From NCBI GenBank assembly GCA_937937185.1, contig CALDCO010000178.1, positions 1 to 45,257 on the forward strand: DNA of 45,257 bases, given 5' to 3'. The translations under genes were made by a program, and so were the position numbers. This document shows positions 9,680 through 19,084 of the stretch, piece after piece (position 1 is the stretch's first letter; each line of letters starts with the position of its first letter). The stretch is from an uncultured Flavobacteriaceae bacterium. Its GTDB lineage: Bacteria > Bacteroidota > Bacteroidia > Flavobacteriales > Flavobacteriaceae. The notes below the pieces were generated by a model that saw nothing but the letters and a program-made list of their open reading frames with translations, ran no database searches and was not told the origin of the DNA.

Positions 9680-9895
9680 ATGGCAAAACAAGCAGCAATA
9701 GAACAAGACGGGACGATAATAGAGGCATTATCAAATGCGATGTTTCGTGTCGAATTAGAAAATGGTCACATAGTGACGGCACACATCTCTGGTAAAATGA
9801 GAATGCATTATATTAAACTTTTACCTGGAGATAAAGTAAAATTAGAAATGAGTCCTTACGATTTATCAAAGGCTCGAATAACTTATAGATACTAA
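9680..9895 (+). CDS. infA: Translation initiation factor IF-1
   Basis: IF-1 (71 aa, exact family length) is an OB-fold protein that occupies the 30S A site during initiation. It contains [30 protein letters not shown] and the C-terminal [22 protein letters not shown]. The tandem infA-rpmJ-rpsM order is canonical. rpmJ starts 4 bp after its stop. Confidence 0.97.
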   Translation: MAKQAAIEQDGTIIEALSNAMFRVELENGHIVTAHISGKMRMHYIKLLPGDKVKLEMSPYDLSKARITYRY

Positions 9896-9899
9896 TACG

Positions 9900-10016
9900 A
9901 TGAAGGTAAGAGCATCAGTAAAAAAGAGAAGTGCAGATTGTAAAATTGTACGAAGAAAAGGTAGACTTTACGTCATTAATAAAAAGAATCCTAGATTCAA
10001 ACAAAGACAAGGATAA
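9900..10016 (+). CDS. rpmJ: 50S ribosomal protein L36, zinc-free (below ORF-track cutoff)
   Basis: A 38-codon ORF missed by the track, starting [19 protein letters not shown] and ending NPRFKQRQG, which is L36. The zinc-binding form has a C-x2-C...C...H set. Here only one Cys remains (SADCK) and the other ligand positions are replaced (e.g. [10 protein letters not shown]), so this is the C-minus variant. It lies 4 bp after infA. Confidence 0.95.
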   Translation: MKVRASVKKRSADCKIVRRKGRLYVINKKNPRFKQRQG

Positions 10017-10121
10017 ACTAAGACATGAGTCATTAGAGTTTAGACGTTAGATGAATCTGATTGAAATAGAAATGTTTAGGATTCTAACAACTAAAAACTA
10101 ACAACTAGAAACTAAAAAAAT
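10017..10121. repeat. intergenic palindrome-type repeat (rpmJ-rpsM)
   Basis: A 105 bp spacer. The block from TAGACGTTAGA through GAATCTG, TTGAAAT and GTTTAGGATTCTAAC to the ACTAA-rich right arm is shared almost word for word with the rpsM-rpsK spacer. The left (gtcattagagtttagac) and right (ctaacaactaaaaac) arms are imperfect reverse complements. GAATC and GATTC pair in the core, so a long hairpin is expected in RNA. Confidence 0.65.
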
Positions 10122-10496
10122 ATGGCAAGAATTGCAGGTGTAGACATACCAAAACAAAAAAGAGGAGTAATTTCTTTAACCTATATCTACGGGATAGGTA
10201 GAAGTAGAGCAAAAGAAATTTTAGATTCAGCTAAAGTTGACGAAAGCATTAAAGTACAAGATTGGACAGATGATCAAATCGGAGCGATACGTGAAGCTGT
10301 AGGAACATATACTATCGAAGGAGAACTTCGTTCTGAAACACAATTAAACATTAAACGATTAATGGATATTGGCTGTTACAGAGGTATTCGTCACAGAGTA
10401 GGTCTTCCTCTAAGAGGGCAGCGCACTAAAAACAACTCTAGAACTAGAAAAGGAAGAAGAAAAACAGTTGCTAATAAAAAGAAAGCAACTAAATAA
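10122..10496 (+). CDS. rpsM: 30S ribosomal protein S13
   Basis: S13 (124 aa) lies in the 30S head and contacts tRNA and the L5 bridge. It starts [26 protein letters not shown]. The helix-two-turn-helix region follows, then the C-terminal [22 protein letters not shown] tail that reaches the tRNAs. It is flanked on both sides by the related palindromic spacers. Confidence 0.97.
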   Translation: MARIAGVDIPKQKRGVISLTYIYGIGRSRAKEILDSAKVDESIKVQDWTDDQIGAIREAVGTYTIEGELRSETQLNIKRLMDIGCYRGIRHRVGLPLRGQRTKNNSRTRKGRRKTVANKKKATK

Positions 10497-10604
10497 TTAT
10501 TAAATATTAGTCTTTGGTATTTAGACGTTGGAAGGAATCTGTTTGAAATTATAAAAGGTTTAGGATTCTAACGACTAACGACTACAAACTAAAAACTTAG
10601 AAAC
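10497..10604. repeat. intergenic palindrome-type repeat (rpsM-rpsK)
   Basis: A 108 bp spacer homologous to the rpmJ-rpsM spacer. It shares TAGACGTT, GAATCTG, TTGAAAT and GTTTAGGATTCTAAC in the same order, and then an ACTAA-rich arm. The left arm (tagtctttggtatttagacg) and the right arm (cgactaacgactacaaacta) are imperfect reverse complements. The next gene starts right at its edge. Confidence 0.65.
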
Positions 10605-10988
10605 ATGGCAAAAACAAGTACTAAAAAGCGTAAAGTTATAGTAGATTCTATAGGAGAAGCTCACGTTACTGCGTCTTTCAATAACATTATTATCTCTCTT
10701 ACCAATAAAAAAGGCGATGTTATATCATGGTCTTCTGCAGGTAAAATGGGATTTAGAGGCTCTAAGAAGAACACGCCTTATGCAGCGCAATTGGCAGCAG
10801 AAGATGCTTCAGGAGTGGCTAAAGAAGCAGGATTGAAAAAAGTAAAAGTATACGTTAAAGGACCTGGCAATGGTAGAGAGTCGGCGATCCGTTCAATACA
10901 CAATTCAGGCATTGAAGTCACTGAAATTATTGATGTGACACCACTACCTCACAATGGGTGTCGCCCTCCTAAACGTAGAAGAGTTTAA
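10605..10988 (+). CDS. rpsK: 30S ribosomal protein S11
   Basis: S11 (127 aa) lies on the 30S platform near the E site. It contains [44 protein letters not shown] and the C-terminal [18 protein letters not shown], all diagnostic. A 171 bp gap with a predicted internal promoter separates it from rpsD. Confidence 0.97.
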   Translation: MAKTSTKKRKVIVDSIGEAHVTASFNNIIISLTNKKGDVISWSSAGKMGFRGSKKNTPYAAQLAAEDASGVAKEAGLKKVKVYVKGPGNGRESAIRSIHNSGIEVTEIIDVTPLPHNGCRPPKRRRV

Positions 10989-11031
10989 GACACTCATTTA
11001 ATAAAAATTAATGTCGGCTGTATATATAGAG

Positions 11032-11058
11032 TTGATGTTAATTTTTTGTGTAAATTTG
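11032..11058 (+). promoter_or_regulatory. predicted Bacteroidota promoter for rpsD-rpoA-rplQ
   Basis: TAAATTTG at 11051-11058 fits the Bacteroidota -7 consensus TAnnTTTG. A TTG lies 16 nt upstream (11032-11034) as a possible -33 element, slightly closer than usual. It is in the 171 bp gap before rpsD and would place a ~95 nt leader on an rpsD-rpoA-rplQ transcript. This is a prediction only. Confidence 0.5.
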
Positions 11059-11159
11059 CACACTAAAAAATAATTAACAAGTATCAAAGAGAGATTCGCG
11101 ATTATCGAAGGATAAGATTAAGACCTTAATTCATAATTACTCTCAAAAAACAATTTAAA

Positions 11160-11765
11160 ATGGCAAGATATACTGGTCCTAAAACTAAAATAGCTCGTAA
11201 ATTTGGCGAGGCTATATTTGGAGATGATAAAGCCTTTGAAAAAAGGAATTACCCTCCAGGTCAACACGGAAACAACAGAAGACGTGGTAAAAAATCTGAA
11301 TACGCAATCCAATTAATGGAGAAGCAAAAAGCAAAATACACCTATGGTATTTTAGAGCGTCAATTTAGAAACATGTTTAAAAAAGCAACAGCAGCACCTG
11401 GTATTACAGGTGAGGTTTTGTTACAATTGTGTGAATCGAGATTAGATAATGTGGTTTATAGAATGGGATTATCGCCTTCTCGTAGTGGGGCCAGACAATT
11501 GGTTTCGCACAGACACATTACCGTTAATGGAGAATTGGTAAATGTGCCTTCATATCAACTAAAAGCAGGAGATGTTGTTGCCGTAAGAGAAAAATCTAAA
11601 TCTCTTGAAGTTATAGATAGATCTTTATCTAACTCAAGCCAAATTTATGAATGGATTACATGGAATAATGATAAAAAAGAAGGAACGTATGTTTCTATTC
11701 CAGCTAGAATTCAGATCCCAGAAAAAATTAACGAGCAGTTCATCGTCGAATTATATTCTAAATAA
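11160..11765 (+). CDS. rpsD: 30S ribosomal protein S4
   Basis: S4 (201 aa) is a primary assembly protein of the 30S body. It has [17 protein letters not shown] and [22 protein letters not shown]. The S4 RNA-binding domain ([20 protein letters not shown]-like) spans roughly residues 95-155. The N-terminal zinc-type Cys cluster is absent. It lies 21 bp before rpoA, the alpha-operon arrangement. Confidence 0.97.
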   Translation: MARYTGPKTKIARKFGEAIFGDDKAFEKRNYPPGQHGNNRRRGKKSEYAIQLMEKQKAKYTYGILERQFRNMFKKATAAPGITGEVLLQLCESRLDNVVYRMGLSPSRSGARQLVSHRHITVNGELVNVPSYQLKAGDVVAVREKSKSLEVIDRSLSNSSQIYEWITWNNDKKEGTYVSIPARIQIPEKINEQFIVELYSK

Positions 11766-11786
11766 TAACTGATACAAATCACAAAT

Positions 11787-12779
11787 ATGGCAGTATTTAA
11801 TTTTCAAAAGCCCGACAAAGTAATCATGATCGATTCAACCGATTTTGAAGGTAAGTTTGAATTTAGACCTTTAGAACCTGGTTATGGTTTAACCGTTGGA
11901 AATGCTCTTAGGAGAGTTTTATTATCTTCTTTAGAAGGGTTTGCAATAACATCAATAAGAATTGAAGGCGTAGATCATGAATTTTCTACAATTGCGGGTG
12001 TGGTAGAAGATGTCACTGAAATGATTCTTAATTTAAAACAAATGCGTTTCAAACGTCAAATAGAAGACGTAGACAATGAATCTGTTTCTATTTCTATCTC
12101 AGGACAGGAACAAATAACAGCAGGAGACTTTCAAAAATTTATTTCAGGGTTTCAAGTTTTAAATTCAGATTTAGTAATCTGTAACCTGGATCCTAAAGTA
12201 AATATAAATATGGAAATTTCTATTGAAAAAGGAAGAGGCTATGTTCCTGCAGAAGAGAATAAAAAGGCTTCAGCACCTATGGGAACCATCTTTACAGATT
12301 CAATTTATACGCCTATAAAGAATGTTAAATATCGTATTGAGAACTTTCGTGTAGAACAAAAAACAGATTACGAAAAATTAATTTTCGAAATTGTTTCAGA
12401 TGGTTCAATTACACCTCAAGATGCTTTAACAGAAGCAGCAAAAACATTAATTCATCACTTCATGCTATTCTCAGACGAGCGTATCACATTGGAAGCCGAT
12501 GAAATTGCACAAACTGAAACTTATGATGAAGAATCGCTTCATATGAGACAATTGCTTAAAACGAAGTTAGTAGATATGGATTTATCTGTACGTGCACTTA
12601 ATTGTTTAAAAGCAGCTGAAGTAGATACCTTAGGCGACTTGGTATCATTCAATAAAAACGATTTAATGAAGTTTCGTAATTTTGGTAAAAAATCTTTAAC
12701 AGAGCTTGAAGAGCTGGTTAATGTTAAAGGACTAAATTTCGGAATGGATTTATCAAAGTATAAATTAGATAAAGACTAA
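11787..12779 (+). CDS. rpoA: RNA polymerase alpha subunit
   Basis: The alpha subunit (330 aa) nucleates RNA polymerase assembly and contacts promoter DNA and activators. The N-terminal dimerisation domain contains [22 protein letters not shown]. The C-terminal domain (about residues 260-330) has [38 protein letters not shown], its helix-hairpin-helix. The gene lies between rpsD and rplQ as usual. A 141 bp hairpin-bearing gap follows. Confidence 0.98.
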   Translation: MAVFNFQKPDKVIMIDSTDFEGKFEFRPLEPGYGLTVGNALRRVLLSSLEGFAITSIRIEGVDHEFSTIAGVVEDVTEMILNLKQMRFKRQIEDVDNESVSISISGQEQITAGDFQKFISGFQVLNSDLVICNLDPKVNINMEISIEKGRGYVPAEENKKASAPMGTIFTDSIYTPIKNVKYRIENFRVEQKTDYEKLIFEIVSDGSITPQDALTEAAKTLIHHFMLFSDERITLEADEIAQTETYDEESLHMRQLLKTKLVDMDLSVRALNCLKAAEVDTLGDLVSFNKNDLMKFRNFGKKSLTELEELVNVKGLNFGMDLSKYKLDKD

Positions 12780-12864
12780 TAAACTAAGATTGTATATTAA
12801 TGAATGATGACTTTTAAATTCATTCTAAAATTTACAGTCTTTTTTATTCCAAATAAAATTAACC

Positions 12865-12904
12865 CATCATATTTTGCTCCTTAAAAGAGTTGAGCAAGAT
12901 GATG
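12865..12904 (+). promoter_or_regulatory. hairpin in the rplQ leader
   Basis: CATCAT-att-TTGCTC...GAGCAA-g-ATGATG gives two paired 6 bp blocks around a ~13 nt loop. It ends 16 nt before the rplQ ATG. There is no T-run, so it is not a terminator; it could hinder ribosome access or mark a processing site. A second small hairpin (AATGAAT/ATTCATT) lies upstream near 12800. Confidence 0.5.
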
Positions 12905-12920
12905 ATTAAAACAAAATGTC

Positions 12921-13388
12921 ATGAGACACGGAAAGAAAGTAAACCATTTAGGGAGACAAACAGCGCATAGAAAAGCAATGTTAGCTAATATGGCATGTTC
13001 ATTAATAGAACATAAACGTATTAACACTACAGTAGCAAAAGCAAAAGCATTAAAACAGTTTGTTGAGCCAATGATTACAAAATCAAAAAGCGATACAACT
13101 CATAACAGGCGTATTGTTTTTAGTAAATTGAGACAAAAAGAAGCCGTTACTGAGTTATTTAGAGACATTGCATCAAAAGTAGGAGACCGTCCAGGAGGAT
13201 ACACTAGGATAATTAAATTAGGTAACCGTTTAGGTGATAATGCAGACATGGCAATGATAGAATTGGTTGATTATAACGAAATCTATAATGCAGATAAGGT
13301 TAAGAAGAAAACAACTCGTAGAAGTAGAAGAAGAGGAGGCTCTAAAACTGTAGTGACACCACCAGTAGCTTCCAATGAAGAAGAATAG
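12921..13388 (+). CDS. rplQ: 50S ribosomal protein L17
   Basis: L17 (155 aa) surrounds the exit tunnel. The core starts [25 protein letters not shown] and includes [31 protein letters not shown] basic-then-acidic C-terminal tail of about 30 residues ([11 protein letters not shown]...SNEEE) exceeds the E. coli length (127 aa). It is the last gene of the ribosomal operon, with an intrinsic terminator 30 bp downstream. Confidence 0.97.
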   Translation: MRHGKKVNHLGRQTAHRKAMLANMACSLIEHKRINTTVAKAKALKQFVEPMITKSKSDTTHNRRIVFSKLRQKEAVTELFRDIASKVGDRPGGYTRIIKLGNRLGDNADMAMIELVDYNEIYNADKVKKKTTRRSRRRGGSKTVVTPPVASNEEE

Positions 13389-13417
13389 ATACTAGTTTAG
13401 TATTGATAATATTTAGA

Positions 13418-13447
13418 GGGTAAACTATTTTAGTTTACCCTTTTTTG
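13418..13447 (+). terminator. intrinsic terminator of the ribosomal operon
   Basis: GGGTAAACTA-ttt-TAGTTTACCC followed by TTTTTT forms a 10 bp stem with a U-tract, 30 bp after the rplQ stop. A close variant of this hairpin occurs again at 16355-16385, just before carA. Confidence 0.9.
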
Positions 13448-13462
13448 TTTATTAAACTTAAC

Positions 13463-13613
13463 TTAACGTGATTTCGACATAAGAAAATTTACGTCAGTCA
13501 GTGATTTTCTATAAAGCCCCTATTTCCGATACAATTTTTCTTCGTTTTCACTCTGAAAAATCACTCAATTTGACGGCTTTTCATTCTAAATCTTTAACTT
13601 GAACTCTCGTTAA
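13463..13613 (+). repeat. MITE-like element, copy 1 (inverted relative to copy 2)
   Basis: A 151 bp element running from TTAACGTGATTTCGAC to the reverse complement of a near-identical end (...TTGAACTCTCGTTAA). It thus has imperfect terminal inverted repeats. Internal blocks such as GAAAATTTACGTCAGTC, TTTTTCTTCGTTT and AAAAATCACTCAATTTGACG recur in reverse-complement orientation at 44847-45033. It has no coding capacity. Confidence 0.75.
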
Positions 13614-13873
13614 TTTATTAGAGCATAAAAGTGAATCTATTTTAACCTTTTTAAAAGGAAAAAATATTATTTTCAAATGCAGACAATGCTAAAAATAATG
13701 CCCTATTATAGTACACTATAAATGTTGATAAGGATTTGAAATATTTAATTATAAACATAATCTTTGTATTTTATCTAATTAATAGGGTTTTTTGTCAAAA
13801 AAAATATTCGAATTGTGAAATTATAGTTAATTTTATAAAAATTACTTAATTCAAAAAATAAATACCCTCAACA
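13614..13873 (+). other. remainder of the rplQ-protease gap (gap total 485 bp)
   Basis: Besides the terminator, the MITE-like element and the direct repeat (listed separately), this AT-rich region holds a short TTATTTTCAAA word also present upstream of carA. It also has the possible protease promoter around 13735-13766. I see no further gene. Confidence 0.6.
13712..13745. repeat. direct repeat, left copy, upstream of the T9SS metalloprotease
   Basis: A 34 bp stretch (TACACTATAAATGTTGATAA...) matches 16319-16352 with three mismatches in the same orientation. The pair brackets the metalloprotease gene. The left copy contains a TTTG (13735-13738) that may act as the -33 element of that gene's promoter, with an imperfect -7 (TAATCTTTG) at 13758-13766. 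Confidence 0.65.
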
Positions 13874-16081
13874 ATGAAGAACAATCAACCATTCGTAGCT
13901 CCAATTCTTGGAGTTTTGTTTACTTTTCTAGTAGGTATGATATCCGCTCAAAACGGAGTAACATACAATTTAGGCAATGAAGCCGATTTTTCTAAAACTC
14001 TACTGACTACTCAAAAAATAAGTTCTGATTTAGAGTTAAAAGTTTCCGAAAGTCAGAGTTATATGGCGAGAATAAACGTAAAAGACGTAATTTCTAATGA
14101 AGAGTACTTCGTTACAGGAGTACTAAAAAACGTAGAGAACGGTACGTTTTCTATTTCTAAAGCAAATGGCCTAATTGAAGGGCACATTTTACTTTCTGAC
14201 AAAGGATACCAATACACTCTAAATTCAAATCAAGAAGTGTTATTAAAACAAAAGGATCTTGGAGAATTAATATGCGTTGGTGTAGAAAAAGTTGGCGCAA
14301 ACAATGCAACTCCCGAAACTTCAGAACTTGTTATGGCTCCAATTCTTAACAGTTTGCCTGGTGCAACAGCTGTGGTTTATTTAGATTTTGATGGAGAAGT
14401 GGTTTCAGGCACCTCATGGGCAGGTGGAGCGACCATTAACGCAAGACCAGAAGGATATAGCGAGAATGAAATGAGAAGAATATGGGAATATGTAGCAGAA
14501 GATTTTAGTCCTTTTCAAGTAAACGTTACTACAGATAGAGCCGTATATAATAAGGCTCCTAAAAATAAAAGAATGATGACCATATTTACGACCACGACTA
14601 CCGCAGCTCCTGGTTCGGGAGGGGTAGCCTTTCTAAATTCTTTTTCTAGTAATAGAGATGATCCTTGTTGGGTATTTAATGGTCGGCCAGGAAGTATTAA
14701 AGCGGCAGGAGAAACGGCATCCCATGAAGTAGGTCACACAGTTGGACTAAGACACGATGGTCAAGGTTCTAATACCTACTATCAAGGTAACGGCGTATTT
14801 TGTCCAATAATGGGAGGTAATTTCAGAAACCCTGTTGGACATTGGAGTAAAGGAGAATATACCAATGCTAACCTGTTTGAAGATGATTTAGCGATTATTA
14901 CTAGAAGTAGAAATTTTGGTTACAAAAATGACGACCACGGGAATTCAAGAAATAACGCTACAAAATTGGTGATAAAAAATAATGGTTCTGTAGATGCTAG
15001 GGATAATAAGGGAGTTATTGAAAAAAGTAATGATAAAGACCTGTTTTCTTTCAACACAGAAGGCGGAGAAATTGATCTTAAATTCAAGCCAGCCTCTGCT
15101 CAGCCCAACTTGAATATTCAAGCTAGAATACTTGACTCTTCTGGGAAAGAAATAGCTAAAAATAACCCTAGAGGAGGGGATCTTAGTGCGGCTATTAAAA
15201 TGGATTTAAAACCCGGGACTTATTATGTTGAAATTGATGGAAAAGGTGAAGGAAATCAATCTAATGGGTATGCCGAGTATGGCTCGTTAGGGGTGTTTTC
15301 TATATCTGGCAAAATCGTATCTTCCTCCTCCTGCGGATCTGGGAATACTGCGACAGTAGATGCATCTAAAACAAAATATGACTATGATGTTGGGACGCCT
15401 TGTTCTCCTATAATGAACAATTGGGCTCAAATATCCGATAAAACTACTGGTGATATTAAATGGAATGTGGCTGTTAAATCTGGAGACAGAGGCGAATCTC
15501 AGGGCGTTAACAAAAATAATCAGGACTTTGTTTTTAGTGGTCGTAAAGCGGTACTTAGTCATAAACTAAGAAAAGGTTCTTGGGAAATTGTTATGAATAT
15601 GGGAGATGCTGGATTTCCTCATGACAATATGCGAGTTACTGCAGAAGGAATTATTATTGGAGACAACATTAACAGTGCTCGTGGAGAATTTCCTTATGTA
15701 ACAGGTACTGTAGACGTATCAGATGGAGAATTAAACATTGAGATTGAAGACCGAGGTGGGAACGATCCTAACTGGGTTTTAAATCGTTTGTCTATAGAGT
15801 ATAAAGGCGTATTAAGCGCAGAAACCAATGAGATTAATGACAAGTTTGTTTTATATCCTAACCCTGTAAAGGACATACTTAATCTTAACTTCTTAAGCTC
15901 TAAAACCAATACTAATAGGCTAGTTTACATATACGATACTATTGGAAAGCAATTGATGAAAAAAGAATTGTCTGCAGACAAAAATAGTATAGATGCTTCT
16001 GCACTACAGTCTGGTGTTTACTATTTAAAAGTAGTCGAGACAAATCGAGTTGTACAAACCGTACCATTTGTTAAGGATTAA
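13874..16081 (+). CDS. secreted metzincin-type zinc metalloprotease with T9SS sorting domain
   Basis: 735 aa. A signal peptide (hydrophobic PILGVLFTFLVGMISAQ) ends near residue 26. The catalytic motif HEVGHTVGLRHD (His284, Glu285, His288, Asp/His after the Gly) matches HExxHxxGxxH/D metzincins, followed by a Met-turn-like CPIMGG. Residues ~375-480 resemble a bacterial pre-peptidase C-terminal domain (NDKDLFSF...GTYYVEIDG). A Cys-containing beta region follows. The last ~75 residues are a type A T9SS sorting domain (LYPNPVKDILNL...YIYDTIGKQL...SGVYYLKV). The predicted product is an extracellular protease exported by Sec and then T9SS, whose PorU/PorV components are encoded in this window. It sits alone between rplQ and carA, bracketed by 34 bp direct repeats, which suggests insertion. 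The substrate is unknown. Confidence 0.88.
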   Translation: MKNNQPFVAPILGVLFTFLVGMISAQNGVTYNLGNEADFSKTLLTTQKISSDLELKVSESQSYMARINVKDVISNEEYFVTGVLKNVENGTFSISKANGLIEGHILLSDKGYQYTLNSNQEVLLKQKDLGELICVGVEKVGANNATPETSELVMAPILNSLPGATAVVYLDFDGEVVSGTSWAGGATINARPEGYSENEMRRIWEYVAEDFSPFQVNVTTDRAVYNKAPKNKRMMTIFTTTTTAAPGSGGVAFLNSFSSNRDDPCWVFNGRPGSIKAAGETASHEVGHTVGLRHDGQGSNTYYQGNGVFCPIMGGNFRNPVGHWSKGEYTNANLFEDDLAIITRSRNFGYKNDDHGNSRNNATKLVIKNNGSVDARDNKGVIEKSNDKDLFSFNTEGGEIDLKFKPASAQPNLNIQARILDSSGKEIAKNNPRGGDLSAAIKMDLKPGTYYVEIDGKGEGNQSNGYAEYGSLGVFSISGKIVSSSSCGSGNTATVDASKTKYDYDVGTPCSPIMNNWAQISDKTTGDIKWNVAVKSGDRGESQGVNKNNQDFVFSGRKAVLSHKLRKGSWEIVMNMGDAGFPHDNMRVTAEGIIIGDNINSARGEFPYVTGTVDVSDGELNIEIEDRGGNDPNWVLNRLSIEYKGVLSAETNEINDKFVLYPNPVKDILNLNFLSSKTNTNRLVYIYDTIGKQLMKKELSADKNSIDASALQSGVYYLKVVETNRVVQTVPFVKD

Positions 16082-16144
16082 TCTTAAACAGGTTAGTTGT
16101 AATAGTTCATATTTTTCTTATATATATTCTATTCGACCTCAAAT

Positions 16145-16177
16145 AAAAAACCTCTGTGATTACAGGGGTTTTTTTAT
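16145..16177 (+). terminator. intrinsic terminator after the metalloprotease
   Basis: AACCTCTG-tgatta-CAGGGGTT followed by TTTTT, an 8 bp stem with one G-U pair, 64 bp after the stop codon. Confidence 0.8.
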
Positions 16178-16318
16178 TTGACTAACCAAAAAGTATATGG
16201 ATAATGATATATTTTCCTCAAAAAATAGTCACTTCAACCTTAAATTTCTGAAGATTCTATTTTTACATTTAGTTTCAATAATATTTCAAAATTCATAGCT
16301 AAAGGAAAATCGAATAGA

Positions 16319-16352
16319 TACATTATAAATGTTAATAAGGATTTGAAACATT
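16319..16352. repeat. direct repeat, right copy, downstream of the T9SS metalloprotease
   Basis: TACATTATAAATGTTAATAA... matches 13712-13745 at 31 of 34 positions and runs directly into the second terminator-like hairpin. The rest of the 374 bp gap (16178-16318) is AT-rich with no ORF or clear motif. Confidence 0.65.
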
Positions 16353-16354
16353 AA

Positions 16355-16385
16355 GGATAAACTATTTTACTTTATCCTTTTTTTT
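16355..16385 (+). terminator. terminator-like hairpin upstream of carA, similar to the rplQ terminator
   Basis: GGATAAA-ctattttac-TTTATCC plus an eight-base T run. The loop and stem words (TAAACTATTTTA) match the rplQ terminator at 13418. It lies 71 bp before the carA start although no gene precedes it closely. It may be the ancestral rplQ-carA spacer duplicated when the protease gene was acquired. Confidence 0.7.
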
Positions 16386-16455
16386 ATAGAAATTTGCAAA
16401 ACTTTTATTTTCAAAATTTGTTTGCAACAATATTAGGAAGACTTACATAACATAA

Positions 16456-17565
16456 ATGATGAAATACCAAAAACTTAAAAAAGCAGTAATTTTATTAGCC
16501 GATGGCACTATTTTTCACGGCAAAGCTGTTGCTAAATCCGGAACTGCTTTTGGTGAAATTTGTTTTAATACGGGAATGACTGGTTATCAAGAGATTTTCA
16601 CAGACCCTTCCTATTATGGCCAGTTAATGGTAACAACAAATGCGCATATAGGTAATTATGGAGCTAATAATGAAGAAATAGAATCAGACTCTATTAAAAT
16701 TGCGGGTTTAATTTGTAAAAATTTTAGTTATGACTATTCTAGAGTAGATGCGGATGAATCGTTATTGTCTTTTTTAGAAAAAAGTAATTTATTCGCAATC
16801 TCTGATGTCGACACAAGAGCTTTAGTAAGTTATATTAGAGACAATGGCGCTATGAATGCTGTAATATCTACCGAAGTAGATCGTATAGAAAGCCTTAAAG
16901 AACAATTGGCTAAAGTGCCTAATATGGACGGCTTAGAATTGGCTTCTAAAGTCTCTACTAAAGCACCTTATTATGTTGGTAATGAAAAATCCTCCATTAA
17001 AATAGCGGCTTTAGATATTGGCATAAAAAAGAATATCCTTCGTAATTTAGCCAAGCGAGATGCCTATATAAAAGTGTTCCCTTATAATTCTACTTTCGAA
17101 GAATTAAACGAATGGAAACCAGATGGTTATTTTTTATCTAATGGTCCTGGAGATCCAGAACCTTTAGAAGCGGCTCAAAAATTAGCAAAACAAGTGATCT
17201 CTAAAGATTTACCGCTTTTTGGTATTTGTTTAGGGCATCAAGTTATTGCCTTGGCCAATGGCGTTTCAACTTACAAAATGCATAATGGACACCGCGGGAT
17301 TAATCACCCGGTAAAGAATCTAATAACAGGGAAAGGAGAAATTACTTCTCAAAATCATGGGTTTGCCGTTAATAGAGAAGAAACAGAAGCACATCCAGAT
17401 TTAGAAATAACTCATGTGCATTTAAATGATAATACTGTGGCAGGGATAAAGATGAAGACTAAAAATTGTTTTTCTGTTCAGTACCATCCAGAAGCAAGCC
17501 CGGGACCTCACGATTCCTCTTATTTGTTTGATGAGTTTATAAACAACATTAAAGCGAATAAATAG
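16456..17565 (+). CDS. carA: carbamoyl-phosphate synthase small (glutaminase) subunit
   Basis: 369 aa, family length. CarA hydrolyses glutamine and channels ammonia to CarB for carbamoyl phosphate, the precursor of arginine and pyrimidines. The N-terminal CPSase domain includes ADGTIFHGKAV and NTGMTGYQEIFTDPSYYGQ. The class I glutamine amidotransferase domain has the nucleophile motif LFGICLGHQ and the His/Glu pair in VQYHPEASPGPHD. carB is not adjacent. The start has two consecutive ATGs (16456 and 16459), and either may be used. Confidence 0.96.
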   Translation: MMKYQKLKKAVILLADGTIFHGKAVAKSGTAFGEICFNTGMTGYQEIFTDPSYYGQLMVTTNAHIGNYGANNEEIESDSIKIAGLICKNFSYDYSRVDADESLLSFLEKSNLFAISDVDTRALVSYIRDNGAMNAVISTEVDRIESLKEQLAKVPNMDGLELASKVSTKAPYYVGNEKSSIKIAALDIGIKKNILRNLAKRDAYIKVFPYNSTFEELNEWKPDGYFLSNGPGDPEPLEAAQKLAKQVISKDLPLFGICLGHQVIALANGVSTYKMHNGHRGINHPVKNLITGKGEITSQNHGFAVNREETEAHPDLEITHVHLNDNTVAGIKMKTKNCFSVQYHPEASPGPHDSSYLFDEFINNIKANK

Positions 17566-17706
17566 TTGAAATATATGTAATAAAGTGCTTGTTTTTTTGC
17601 CTTTATGCATTTACTATAACGTTATCGAAATTATTATGTTTAATTTTTCGAGGTATCATTACACAAAAGGGAATTAAACAGTAAATTTACAAATCTTAAA
17701 ATATAG

Positions 17707-19008
<1,302 letters not shown>

Positions 19009-19034
19009 TAAACTACTTAGGTATTAAATCATTT

Positions 19035-19070
19035 AAAATCTTGTCATAATTATATGTGGCAAGATTTTTT
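19035..19070 (+). terminator. intrinsic terminator after present eno
   Basis: AAAATCTTG...CAAGATTTT with a following T run (9 bp stem, ~16 nt loop, extendable by G-U). It lies 27 bp after the eno stop and inside the segment bracketed by the 25 bp repeats. It therefore probably arrived with the cassette. Confidence 0.8.
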
Positions 19071-19084
19071 GTTACTTTTATTTT

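Noticed and set aside
15287-15562. Minus-strand ORF within the metalloprotease gene
   Set aside because: Shadow ORF inside a well-supported gene, with no recognisable domain or promoter.
13712-16352. Insertion sequence carrying the metalloprotease
   Set aside because: No transposase and no terminal inverted repeats at the 34 bp direct repeats. Reported only as repeat-bracketed.
16355-16385. carA attenuator or riboswitch (pyrimidine/arginine control)
   Set aside because: The hairpin with T-run has no visible competing antiterminator or leader peptide, and it matches the rplQ terminator. Duplication is the simpler reading.
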